Assembly: GCA_012034615.1 (NCBI GenBank)
Contig: JAAUPA010000009.1
Span: 1 to 44,262 of the forward strand
Direction of reading: 5' to 3'
Origin: Leptolyngbyaceae cyanobacterium CSU_1_4
Lineage (GTDB): Bacteria; Cyanobacteriota; Cyanobacteriia; Elainellales; Elainellaceae
DNA length: 44,262 nucleotides
Position numbers and translations under genes: made by a program. Every line of letters begins with the position of its first letter. Position 1 is the first letter of the stretch. The notes beneath the pieces were generated by a model. It ran no database searches. It saw only the letters and a program-made list of their open reading frames with translations, and was not told the origin of the DNA. This document shows, one piece after another, positions 27,564-36,296 of the stretch.

Positions 27564-27935
27564 ATGAGTGGCTAGAAAATCGGGGGCGATCGGTGCTCCT
27601 CCAACCTGTTGCGCCTGCTGAAGCTGGGTCAACAGCTCTGCGCTTTGAATCACTAAAGCCGTAACATCAATTTCCGCATAAATCGGCTGATAGCGCCGCA
27701 ATCGATTCAAACCTTCTCCTAGCAAAATAGTAGCTCCTCGCAAATTAGCATTGCCCAAGTGATAAAGCGCTACCGCGATTTGGAGAATGCCCTGATAGAA
27801 GGTTCGCTGGGGTTCCCGTGCCTCCATCCAAATTGCCTCTAAGGTATCGTGACATGCATAAAACTCTTGCTGATTGAACTGCTCTATGCCGTCCCAGAAG
27901 GCAGGTTCTAGTGATTCGCTAGCTTCTTCGCTCAT
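27510..27935 (-). CDS. DUF309 domain protein
   Basis: This 141-residue protein carries the DUF309 helical domain: EPAFWDGIEQFNQQEFYACHDTLEAIWMEA near residues 10-40, then RTFYQGILQIAVALYHLGNANLRGATILLGEGL. The His-Asp pair in CHDTLE and the YQGILQ segment are the family signature. Biochemical function is unknown to me. Some members lie near housekeeping genes in cyanobacteria and firmicutes. The tail after residue 112 is not conserved-looking and ends in a short LPTIT repeat. It is divergent from the DUF6825 gene across about 160 bases, so the two probably have separate promoters there. Confidence 0.85.
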   Translation of the reverse strand: MSEEASESLEPAFWDGIEQFNQQEFYACHDTLEAIWMEAREPQRTFYQGILQIAVALYHLGNANLRGATILLGEGLNRLRRYQPIYAEIDVTALVIQSAELLTQLQQAQQVGGAPIAPDFLATHLPTITLPTITLAIAPPP

Positions 27936-28097
27936 AGGATTGCCTCAGGAATCTTTTTCAATCCTGACATTTTGCCTAACATTTTCCGATATTTCCTCTA
28001 TCAAAAAACCATTGAGTCTTCTCGATTCGCACTAGGATTCCGGCATCATGAAGGCAACCAGGTTATAATTCTTGCGGAGCGTACATTAATTTTTCAT

Positions 28098-28418
28098 ATG
28101 AGTAATCCGTTAGTTCATGCATTTTTCATAGGTCGGGCGATCGCTGAAGCCGTCAGCGAACAGGTTGAAAGTAATGTGACTAACGCCTTGAGTGAACTGG
28201 GCAAGTTTGATGCCGAGCAGCGAGAGCGGCTACGATTATTCACCGAAGAAGTCATGGCACGAGCGCAACGAGCCGAAGAAATGTCCACGCAAGGGCGGAC
28301 AGGCGGCAGTTCAGCAGGAACGCAAGGCAGTCGTGATTTACAAGCTACAATAGATGACTTGCGAGCTGAAACTGCCCAGCTTCGCGCCGAGCTGCAGCGA
28401 TATCGCAGTAGTCTCTAG
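28098..28418 (+). CDS. DUF6825 family small protein
   Basis: About 106 residues from the ATG at 28098. The frame is open to 27972, but the earlier part is not protein-like for the family. The sequence MSNPLVHAFFIGRAIAEAVSEQVESNVTNALSELGKFDAEQRERLRLF matches what I know as the DUF6825 group, small helical proteins of cyanobacteria and chloroplasts. The C-terminus is a predicted coiled coil (DLQATIDDLRAETAQLRAELQRY) after a Gly/Ser-rich hinge. There is no signal peptide and no catalytic motif. Function is unknown, and a thylakoid-related role is inferred only from its phylogenetic range. The ABC1 kinase gene starts about 80 bases downstream. Confidence 0.75.
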   Translation: MSNPLVHAFFIGRAIAEAVSEQVESNVTNALSELGKFDAEQRERLRLFTEEVMARAQRAEEMSTQGRTGGSSAGTQGSRDLQATIDDLRAETAQLRAELQRYRSSL

Positions 28419-28499
28419 AGCCTTTACCGATTGATATTGTTAGCGTTGCATCGTTAACTCCTCGACTTTAATTAAGCTGTTTTTAAAGTTTCTAGAAAA

Positions 28500-30332
28500 G
28501 TGCCTGTTCTTCCCGATGACCTTACTTCTCCATCTGAGTCCGGCGCAGATCTTCTGTCGATCGCAGAGCAGCCGCCTGTCTTCTCTAGGTTAGACGACTC
28601 GCAGGATAGCCCCTCTGATCTGCCGAAGCGCTTGCGTCCCCAAGCTTACAACCCAAAGGCTTATCGTTGGAACCGAGAGCGATACTCTCAAAAACGACGG
28701 TTTGTAGACATTTGGTCGTTTGTGTTCAAGCTCTTGGCGGCGCAATGGTCGTACAACAAGTCTTGGGCTTACCCGGCAGGCAAAACTCCCGAAAATCAGG
28801 CGAAACGACGACGGGCGATCGCCATCTGGATTCGAGAAACATTCTTAGACCTAGGTCCAACTTTCATTAAGGTTGGACAGCTATTCTCCACGCGCGCCGA
28901 TCTGTTTCCAGCCGAATATGTCGAGGAGCTATCGAAGTTACAAGACAAAGTGCCTGCCTTCAGCTACGAGCAGGTTGAAGCCATAATTTTTCATGATTTT
29001 GGTCGAACCATTCCTGAGCTTTACCAAAGTTTTGACCCCATTCCCCTAGCCGCTGCCAGTCTGGGTCAAGTCCATCGGGCTCAGCTTCCCTCTGGGGAAG
29101 AAGTTGTCGTCAAAGTGCAGCGCCCTGGTCTAAAAAAACTCTTTACGATTGACCTGTCCATTCTCAAAGGCATCACCCAATATTTTCACAAACATCCTAA
29201 ATGGGGACGAGGGCGCGATTGGCTAGGAATTTATGCCGAGTGCTGCAAAATCCTTTGGGAAGAAATTGAGTACCTTCAAGAAGGACGCAACGCCGATACG
29301 TTTCGGCGCAACTTTCGGCAAGAGACTTGGGTCAAGGTGCCTCGGGTTTACTGGCGCTATAGTTCTCCTAGGGTGTTGACGTTAGAATATTTGCCCGGAA
29401 TTAAGATTAGCCATTATGAGGCGCTTGAAGCAGCCGGGCTAGATCGAAAGATTTTGGCACAGTTGGGGGCTAAGGCTTATCTCCATCAGCTTCTCAACGA
29501 TGGGTTTTTCCATGCTGATCCGCACCCTGGAAACTTGGCAGTCAGCCCTGAGGGAACGCTAATTTTTTACGACTTTGGCATGATGGGTCGCATTCAGCTA
29601 GTGACCCGTGAGAAATTATTAAAAACCTTCTTCGGGATTGCTCAGAAAGATGCGACTCAGGTGGTGAATTCTTTAATCGACTTAGGGGCGCTGACCCCAA
29701 CCGACGATATGGGAGCGGTGAGGCGATCGATTCAATACATGCTGGATCATTTTATGGATCAGCCGTTTGAAAACCAGTCGGTGAGCGCCATTAGTGATGA
29801 CCTGTATGAAATTGCTTATGATCAACCCTTTCGGTTTCCAGCAACGTTTACCTTTGTGATGCGCGCCTTCTCAACCCTAGAGGGAGTGGGGAAGGGTCTT
29901 GACCCAGATTTTAACTTTATGGAGGTTGCAAAGCCTTTTGCAATGCAAGTTATGTCTAATGGAACAGGTGGAAGCCCCAATGGGTTATCGGATGGAATTT
30001 TGGGTGAGTTGGGTCGGCAAGCGGCTCAGGTCAGCACTACGGCGCTAGGGTTGCCCCGCCGGATTGAGGATACGCTAGAAAAGTTAGAGCAGGGCGATAT
30101 TCGGGTGCGAGTGCGGTCTACTGAAACCGATCGCGTTTTGCGCCGTCTGAGTAACGTTAATCTGGGGACAAATTACACGTTGTTGATGGGGACATTCACC
30201 TTATCGGCTACGATTTTATTAGTGCATCAGTATATCTGGCTGGCTATACTGGCTGCTGTAGCGGCAGCAATATCGCTAATCGCCCTCGTTCGCTTGTTGA
30301 TACGTCTCGATCGAGCTGAGCGGATGTCATGA
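28500..30332 (+). CDS. ABC1/UbiB family atypical kinase
   Basis: This 610-residue member of the AarF/UbiB/ABC1K family regulates or protects quinone and prenyl-lipid metabolism in bacteria, mitochondria and plastids. Motifs in order: FIKVGQLFSTRADLFP (KxGQ) near 124, AAASLGQVHRAQL (Ala-rich nucleotide loop) near 184, VVVKVQRPG with the catalytic lysine near 202, HADPHPGN near 338 and DFGMMG near 357. Two hydrophobic helices end the protein, as in many cyanobacterial members. The start is GTG with no strong binding site, and the first 60 residues are polar. It is followed 33 bases later by a PP2C phosphatase gene, an interesting pairing of kinase fold and phosphatase. Confidence 0.92.
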   Translation: MPVLPDDLTSPSESGADLLSIAEQPPVFSRLDDSQDSPSDLPKRLRPQAYNPKAYRWNRERYSQKRRFVDIWSFVFKLLAAQWSYNKSWAYPAGKTPENQAKRRRAIAIWIRETFLDLGPTFIKVGQLFSTRADLFPAEYVEELSKLQDKVPAFSYEQVEAIIFHDFGRTIPELYQSFDPIPLAAASLGQVHRAQLPSGEEVVVKVQRPGLKKLFTIDLSILKGITQYFHKHPKWGRGRDWLGIYAECCKILWEEIEYLQEGRNADTFRRNFRQETWVKVPRVYWRYSSPRVLTLEYLPGIKISHYEALEAAGLDRKILAQLGAKAYLHQLLNDGFFHADPHPGNLAVSPEGTLIFYDFGMMGRIQLVTREKLLKTFFGIAQKDATQVVNSLIDLGALTPTDDMGAVRRSIQYMLDHFMDQPFENQSVSAISDDLYEIAYDQPFRFPATFTFVMRAFSTLEGVGKGLDPDFNFMEVAKPFAMQVMSNGTGGSPNGLSDGILGELGRQAAQVSTTALGLPRRIEDTLEKLEQGDIRVRVRSTETDRVLRRLSNVNLGTNYTLLMGTFTLSATILLVHQYIWLAILAAVAAAISLIALVRLLIRLDRAERMS

Positions 30333-30365
30333 TTCATCCAGCTTATAGATACTAGCAGTCATATC

Positions 30366-31126
30366 ATGAAAAGCCTTTTCACAGGTTTGAGCGATCCAGG
30401 ACTTGTCCGCACCGTTAACCAAGATGATTATCATCTAGACGACCCTGGGGGACGCTTCTTTATTGTCGCTGATGGCATGGGGGGACATGCGGGGGGGCAG
30501 GAAGCCAGCCGCATTGCGACCCAAGAAATTCAGAACTACTTGAACTGTCATTGGCAGTCTTCTGAGTCTTCTGAGTCTTTGCTAGAAAACGCTTTTTTAA
30601 AAGCAAATCAAGCGATTTTGCAGGATCAGGCCAATCATCCTGAGCGAGCGGATATGGGCACTACAGCGGTGGCGGTCATTTTGAGGGACAAACAGCCCTT
30701 TTGTGCTCATATGGGGATTCTCGGCTGTATCGGCTACGCGGGGCAAAGCTGAACCAAATTACTGAAGACCACACTTGGGTGGCACGGGCGATGAAACTGG
30801 GAGATATCAATTCTGACCAGGCGCGGGTTCACCCTTGGCGACATGTCTTGTCGAAGTGTCTGGGGCGAGAAGATTTACGTCAAATTGATGTCCAACCTTT
30901 TGATTTGCAATCTAGCGATCGCCTGCTGCTCTGTAGCGATGGTTTAACGGAAGAGTTGCCCGACCACCTAATTGCTAGCCATCTTAAGACGATTCGGGCA
31001 GGCGATCGGGCGGCGGCGGCTCTGGTTGAGGCTGCCAAAGAAAACGGCGGGAGAGACAACATTACAGTCGTGATTGTGGCATTTGAGGATGAAGCCAACG
31101 ACACCCCGGGAAACTTAGGGCAATAG
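30366..31126 (+). pseudogene. PP2C-type Ser/Thr phosphatase, interrupted by one frameshift
   Basis: This is a metal-dependent PPM phosphatase of about 253 residues if repaired. The first frame carries RTVNQDDYHLD, VADGMGGHAGGQEASRIA and [12 protein letters not shown]. The second frame carries [34 protein letters not shown] and [13 protein letters not shown]. These are the conserved metal-binding and structural motifs of the family, in the correct order. The break is at the G4 run 30713-30716. One more G would give [10 protein letters not shown], the expected motif. Nothing else is damaged, which suggests a homopolymer sequencing error or a fresh mutation. It follows the ABC1 kinase closely and probably shares its transcript. 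Confidence 0.88.
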
Positions 31127-31145
31127 CTAAAATTTAAGGGTTCTC

Positions 31146-31174
31146 GCTTACCTCTTCTCAGCGATGAGGTAAGC
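31146..31174. other. perfect 9-bp hairpin between PP2C and YdcF genes
   Basis: GCTTACCTC (31146-31154) pairs exactly with GAGGTAAGC (31166-31174) around an 11-base loop. No U-tract follows, so it is not a canonical terminator. It may be a 3-prime protecting stem for the phosphatase mRNA or an operator for the next gene. Confidence 0.5.
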
Positions 31175-31208
31175 TAGTGCTGAAGCGCGTCTGTCTAACC
31201 GTTTGAAT

Positions 31209-31820
31209 ATGCGATCGCCATCCTCAATTCCCCTTCTCAGACGTTCTCGACCTCATTCTAGAATTCGCCCTGTGCGTTTCTTGCTCAAGTGGACGTTAGT
31301 GCTAGTTCTGCTGGGCGTTGCCTACCAGTGGTTGGCGGGTGCTTTTCTACAGCCTCAAGCCGTTTTAGTCTTGGGTGGGGCTTTAGAACGAGAAGTTTTT
31401 GCCGCAGAGTTTGCCAAAGAACATCCGACCTTGCCAATTTGGGTTTCTTCAGGCAGCAACCCCGAATACTCTGAATGGGTGTTTTCTGAGGCAGGCATTG
31501 CTGCCGATCGCCTCCATTTGGACTATCGAGCCGTCGATACGGTCACCAATTTCACGACTTTAGTTAAAGAATTTAAGGCTCAAGGCATCACTAGCATTTA
31601 TCTCATTACCTCCGACTACCACATGCGGCGCGCGTCGGTCATTGGCGAAATTGTCTTAGGGAGTCAAGGCATTGATTTTAAGCCTGTGGCAGTCGGATCA
31701 AAGCGATCGCCCGAATCTCTCAATAAAGCCATTCGAGACGGTGCTAGGGCAGTCCTTTGGGTGGCAACTGGGCAAACAGGAGATAGCTTGGCTCATTTGC
31801 TAAACAGAGAGCCAAACTAA
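31209..31820 (+). CDS. YdcF/DUF218 family membrane-anchored protein
   Basis: About 203 residues from the ATG at 31209; a TTG lies two codons earlier. A basic N-terminus leads into one transmembrane helix near residues 25-42 (WTLVLVLLGVAYQWLAG). The DUF218 domain follows: VLVLGGALEREVFAAEFAKEH, WVSSGSNPEYSEWVFSEAGI, DYRAVDTVTNFTTLVKEF and YLITSDYHMRRA. This family includes E. coli YdcF, SanA and ElyC, linked to envelope integrity, and the domain probably faces the periplasm. It is shorter than ElyC and has no second domain. The specific reaction is unknown. Confidence 0.88.
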   Translation: MRSPSSIPLLRRSRPHSRIRPVRFLLKWTLVLVLLGVAYQWLAGAFLQPQAVLVLGGALEREVFAAEFAKEHPTLPIWVSSGSNPEYSEWVFSEAGIAADRLHLDYRAVDTVTNFTTLVKEFKAQGITSIYLITSDYHMRRASVIGEIVLGSQGIDFKPVAVGSKRSPESLNKAIRDGARAVLWVATGQTGDSLAHLLNREPN

Positions 31821-31880
31821 AGGCTACAGGCTAGATTGGAGACTTAAGATTCAACGTGCCAAACCAGTCTTGTCTAACCT

Positions 31881-32564
31881 GTGGAAGCGTCTTCTCATCC
31901 CGAATTTGTTACTGCTGCCACCCAGGATGATCTGCTGGATGAGATGAGTTTGCAAACGGTGCTAGACATGTTGGCGGTTATGGTTACAGCCGAAGAGTTA
32001 TCTCAACTAGAAAGCCTGACTCCTGAACAGAAGCGGCAAGTCTGGTTCTCTACACCCGAAGACGTAAAGCTGAGATTAAAGCGGATTAAAGCTTTAGCCC
32101 AAGCTGAATCTCCTCCTCCAGAACGGTCTATAGAAGAGCTAGCAGAATTAAAGGAATCAGAAAAATCAGAAGAGCCAGACAAGCTAGGGGAATTAGAGAA
32201 ATTAGCAGACTTAGCAGACTCAGAAGACTCAGAAGACTCAGAGGAACTGGACGAGCTGAATGAAATGGGAGCGATCGCTGATGCGGACTCTGAAAGCATC
32301 AACCTTACTAATCTGCCGCTCTTTCAAAGTTCCTACGGTTCAGATCTATCTTTAGTTTCCCAAACTATTGCCCAAACCGTTCAAGTTGGAGATTCTGTAG
32401 TTCTTAAAGCTGAACCTCGATTGACGGCTGCTGAACTGGTTGCCGTCTGGAGGATCGTTGCGATTCAGGGAGAACAAGCCCGAGTTGAAGCGAAAGGTTT
32501 AGGAAACCGACAATATCCGATGAGTTGGATGGTTAGTTATCCCTTAGATGAACCGGAATTTTAG
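31881..32564 (+). CDS. acidic repeat protein of unknown function
   Basis: 227 residues, GTG start. The N-terminal 75 residues are a helical region (MSLQTVLDMLAVMVTAEELSQL, then LTPEQKRQVWFSTPEDVKLRLKRIK). A strongly acidic low-complexity stretch follows, with repeats such as EELAELKESEKSEE and DSEDSEDSEELDEL. The C-terminal 70 residues form a small beta-rich part (VQVGDSVVLKAEPRLTAAELVAVWRIVAI). The two ordered ends around a variable acidic linker resemble other cyanobacterial hypothetical proteins, but I cannot name the family. It is convergent with the helicase-like gene, and the two stops overlap by four bases at 32561-32564. Confidence 0.7.
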   Translation: MEASSHPEFVTAATQDDLLDEMSLQTVLDMLAVMVTAEELSQLESLTPEQKRQVWFSTPEDVKLRLKRIKALAQAESPPPERSIEELAELKESEKSEEPDKLGELEKLADLADSEDSEDSEELDELNEMGAIADADSESINLTNLPLFQSSYGSDLSLVSQTIAQTVQVGDSVVLKAEPRLTAAELVAVWRIVAIQGEQARVEAKGLGNRQYPMSWMVSYPLDEPEF

Positions 32565-34634
32565 GCTTCGGTTAGAAAAAGGTGCGGAACGGCGGCGTTA
32601 ACCAGAGGAAGCAGGGAACCCGCTTGTTCCTGTCCGTTCATTGCTAGGTCGCTATGGCAAAGATAAACTCGTTCTCCTGCCCGAGAGAGCAAATCAAGGA
32701 CTTGTCGCTGGAGGCGTTTTTGGTTGGCTTCTAGTGTATCTGCTGCTGTCCAAGGGCGATCGGCTCGATCGCGGAGGAAGAGCGGTGCGCCAAATAGTCC
32801 ACTGCCTCCTGTGAGCCATAGCGCCGACCCGGCATCGAGCCAGAATTGCCGACGGTGGAAGCAGCGATCGCTGCGATACTGATAAATCGTTGCCAATGTG
32901 ACTGCCTGGCTCGCTTTTCCTAAAGGACGAACAGGATAGGGATCAGCGGTGATCGTCCCGTTCTTCAAAAGTTGAATAAAGCTTTGCACCGTATCCGAGA
33001 TAGGAACCTCCAAAGCCCCTGATTGCCGTAACCGACTGGCAATTTCCCAATAATGTTGAGCCGTTTCCATAAGCTCTCGGAGAGCGGCAATTTGGTCGTA
33101 GGGCAAGTGGCTGCCCCCATAAAGGAAACGCTGAATGGCGCGATCGAGCAAGACAACCGGGCTAGGAATCAACCGCTGTTGCTGTTGCTCTTTCTGGGTT
33201 TCGACCCATTGTAAAATCTCGCTGTAGGCATGAGCTGCCTGGTAACCTAGCCGATCCCACCGATCGAAGGTGGTGGCAGGACGGAGGTGAGGATTTTCTA
33301 AGTCAGGGACAAAACAGTAGTCGGTCAGAAGTCCGGCACGAACCAAATCTATCTGTTTAGCTGCGCCTTCTGAGCCGGGTAGCTGACTGAGAAGCACGAG
33401 CATTTCGGCGATCGTATCTCGGTTTAGCAATCGCCCCAAGCCTGGATAAATCAGTGCGAGTAGGGTCAACAGCGATCGAATCAGCGCTGAACTTGCCAGC
33501 GGATGTTGGTCATGAAGAGAGTTAGCCGGAATGCCTTTACTGTTTAAAATTTCGCGGAGCGTGTAACGAGCGATCGCATCTAAGCCGGGTCCAATGACGG
33601 CTACCTCTTGGGGCTGAACTTCCCCAGAATAAATATCACGAGCGATCGTCTCTGCAACTTGCCGCAGAAGTTGGGCTCTGGAGGTGGCTTGAATCGACTC
33701 AATCGCATCGGGCAGTTCGGGTAGCCATAAGGGTTCACGCATCCAAGCAACGATCGACTCTCCCCAAGTTGTCCCCAGGCTATCGGCAGGATCTGGGCTC
33801 AGGTTTTCGGTTTGTTGACAGCGCTGGGCTAAGCCTAGAAGAAAATGGGGATCTGCTCCTAAGCCGAGGCGAATTGCTCCCTGGGGATTGTAGGTAAACG
33901 CGATCGGGATACCGCGATCGAGAAAAAAACTCGAACAGGGAGCGGGCGATCGCCGGGTACTCATCCACATCATCCACCAATACTGCCCAATATCGTTGCT
34001 GAAGCTGCTGTTGATAAACAGGATGGGGCAACAAATAGCGCCAATATAGCTCGGTGATTACGCCATAGGTTAGCAAGCCCCGCTCTAAAAGCCAAGTTCG
34101 CCACTGTTCTAGCCCTGCGCCGATCGCTTCCCACAGTTCGGGAGCGCCCTCTTGCTCGGAAAAACCTGCCTTGAGTACAGCCGCAATTTCTTCGGGCGGA
34201 GTACCGCTAGCAGCAGCAAGTTGCAACAGATCTAACGTGCGACGAACCAGATAATAGTCACTCACCCCGGCTTGTTGCAGGTTGCCTTCGGAGAAAAGCG
34301 ATCGCCACAGCCCAGTGGCCAATTCCTGCTCTGTTTCAGGACGCAAGCGCAGCGGAAACTGATCTTTGAGACCCAACTGCTGCACCATCAAAGGAAAGAA
34401 AAGAGTGACTTCATCTTGAAAAAAGCCAATCGGAGTTGCCGTGTCAAAGCGAAATTGTCCGGCGGCTGTGGTTATTCGGTCTGCCAAATCGAGGCGATTA
34501 TCACCCGTTGCGGCAAAAAACAGAGCCTCTGCGGCTGGCGTTGTGTTCTTAGCCCAAGTAGAGAAGTGTTGAATAAGGCGCTGAGTCTTGCCGCTTCGAG
34601 CGGAACCTGTAATCCAAATAGAGTCTTGTAACAC
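32561..34634 (-). pseudogene. P-loop / UvrD-RecB-like protein, interrupted by one frameshift
   Basis: Repaired, this is a protein of about 690 residues. It begins with an NTP-binding loop, IWITGSARSGKTQRLIQ. A Walker B-like VDDVDEYPAIARSLFEFF follows near residue 220. The C-terminal part has helicase domain 2B/AddB-like character (VYLCHSDLAMNGQEQAGSLLPL). Several classical UvrD motifs are weak, so it may be a degenerate helicase or a recombination accessory factor. The break is at the A7 run (plus strand) 33923-33929. One fewer base gives FEFFLDRGIPIAFTYNPQ in a single frame. Both halves look intact. It is divergent from pcxA across about 255 bases. Confidence 0.75.
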
Positions 34635-34889
34635 CGGGCTTCTTCAATGAATTTGTTATGATGCTACGTGGATTAGGAAAATTTTTGCTTGAAAAATTAA
34701 TGTCTGTAACGATAATTTACGCTAGTCTTGTTACAAATTTATCATTAGCGGGTGAGGCGATCGTTTAATTTTATACTGAGTCATTACGCAGTTTGAATTT
34801 TGCTCTCCAACTTCAAACTATGGTCTTAGAAATAGACAAACTTTTAGCAATCCAGCTTCAGCAACTTCCGCTACCCTTCCGCTTCAGCC
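34635..34889. promoter_or_regulatory. AT-rich promoter region upstream of pcxA
   Basis: This spacer of 255 bases lies between divergent genes and is clearly more AT-rich than its surroundings. A TATACT within TTTTATACTGAG (about 34770-34780) is a good -10 candidate for pcxA. No strong -35 lies 17 bases upstream. A GTA-N9-TAC pattern near 34703 does not match the strict NtcA spacing. Confidence 0.45.
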
Positions 34890-36224
34890 ATGAGAAATTC
34901 TTTTTGGGGTTCCATTCAAAATTACTTCAGCGATGCAAATCAATGGCTTCTTAAAACACCGAGAAGATCGTTAGATGAAGCCTATGAAGCTGCTCAAAAG
35001 ATTAGAGAAATCGAAAATGCTAACTTTGGTGGAAATAGAATTTCTACTGACTATGGTAACTATGGCGCTAGTGCTCAAAACTATTTTCAAGGAGAGCTGA
35101 GGAAGTACCTGGATATTATCAAGATTCGGTTAGCAGAGTTCAAGCTGAGCAGCTCGGTGGTGAGACTTTCTAATCAGAAAATTACAGAGATTGAAGTGGA
35201 TGAAAATTCTAGTAGCCTCAGTAATATTAATATTATTGATCAGCCCGCTTTGATTCTCAAAAAACTCAAGTTCATTGATGAAACGCTAGATCAATATCAA
35301 AACAGGGAGTCTAGCAAGCCGTCGATCGTGATTTTACCCGGCTCTCCTCATACTCGGCTCAACACCTCAGGTAAACGGATTAAAGGAATGGCTGACGACT
35401 TTGAGAAAACATCGTCTGAAGCAAAGTCAATGTCTGGTAAAAGCGGTGTTCTACCTCGGTCAATTTTGAATACTGTGGACAGGATTAAGCAAGAGTTAAA
35501 CCCCGATTCGGAAGAAGAAGTGGTGCGAGATTTCCGGCGATCGAAAGCTCGAACTTTTACAGCCGTGCGATTTATTTTAATCTTAGTCATTGTGCCGTTG
35601 CTAATGCAACAGATGTCTAAGAATTTTGTGATTGGACCTATTGTCGATCGCTACCGAATTGGCAATGAGAAGGTTGATATTTTTATTAATTCAGAGTTAG
35701 AAGAAGAGGCGCTAAGCGAACTTCAGAGATTTGAACAACGCCTGCGGTTTGAAATGTTAATTGGTAGAAGCGAACCCAAAAATGCTGAAGAGATTGCAGA
35801 GCAGATCGAAGAAAAAGCAGTAGAAATTGAAGAAGAGTTTCAGCAGGCTAGTTCTGATGCTGTCAAGAATGTTTTTGCCGATCTGACTGCCTTAATTGCT
35901 TTTGCAATTGTCATTATGACCAGCAGGCGAGAGATTGAAGTGGTTAAAAGCTTTATCGATCAGCTAGTTTATGGATTAAGTGATAGTGCTAAGGCATTTT
36001 TCATCATTCTATTAACTGATATGTTTGTGGGGTTTCACTCGCCTCACGGTTGGGAGGTAATTTTAGAAAGTTTGTCTAAGCACTTTGGTTTGCCTGCCGA
36101 TCGCAATTTTATCTTCTTATTTATTGCCACCTTTCCAGTTATTTTAGACACAATTTTCAAGTACTGGATTTTCGATATCTCAATCGAGCGTCGCCTTCCT
36201 CTGTGGCAACTTATAGAAACATGA
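34890..36224 (+). CDS. pcxA: proton extrusion protein PcxA (CemA/Ycf10 family)
   Basis: This 444-residue membrane protein promotes light-dependent proton extrusion and supports inorganic carbon uptake in cyanobacteria; plastid CemA is the homologue. The N-terminal 200 residues are soluble (SLDEAYEAAQKIREIENANFGG, then NYFQGELRKYLDIIKIRLAEFKLS). The CemA core follows: KARTFTAVRFILILVIVPLLMQQM as first helix, FVIGPIVDRY, a long charged helical loop with many Glu, and three further helices including VFADLTALIAFAIVI and LLTDMFVGFHSPHGWEV. Length is normal for PcxA. The AT-rich upstream region holds the likely promoter. No binding site decides between this ATG and others, but the MRNSFWGSIQNYFSDANQW start looks right. 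Confidence 0.94.
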   Translation: MRNSFWGSIQNYFSDANQWLLKTPRRSLDEAYEAAQKIREIENANFGGNRISTDYGNYGASAQNYFQGELRKYLDIIKIRLAEFKLSSSVVRLSNQKITEIEVDENSSSLSNINIIDQPALILKKLKFIDETLDQYQNRESSKPSIVILPGSPHTRLNTSGKRIKGMADDFEKTSSEAKSMSGKSGVLPRSILNTVDRIKQELNPDSEEEVVRDFRRSKARTFTAVRFILILVIVPLLMQQMSKNFVIGPIVDRYRIGNEKVDIFINSELEEEALSELQRFEQRLRFEMLIGRSEPKNAEEIAEQIEEKAVEIEEEFQQASSDAVKNVFADLTALIAFAIVIMTSRREIEVVKSFIDQLVYGLSDSAKAFFIILLTDMFVGFHSPHGWEVILESLSKHFGLPADRNFIFLFIATFPVILDTIFKYWIFDISIERRLPLWQLIET

Positions 36225-36296
36225 ATGAGTAGAAATGTTCCTCTGAACAGTTTGGGCTAGGGAAGGGTAAAATTCTTCTACCTTCATGATCCTTCC

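Noticed and set aside
27273-27575. 100-codon forward ORF near the DUF309 gene
   Set aside because: The C-terminal part is the antisense of the DUF309 repeat tail, and the rest has no family-like features. The reverse-strand gene is clear.
34700-34720. NtcA-like GTA...TAC site upstream of pcxA
   Set aside because: The spacing is nine rather than eight bases and no -10 lies at the expected distance.
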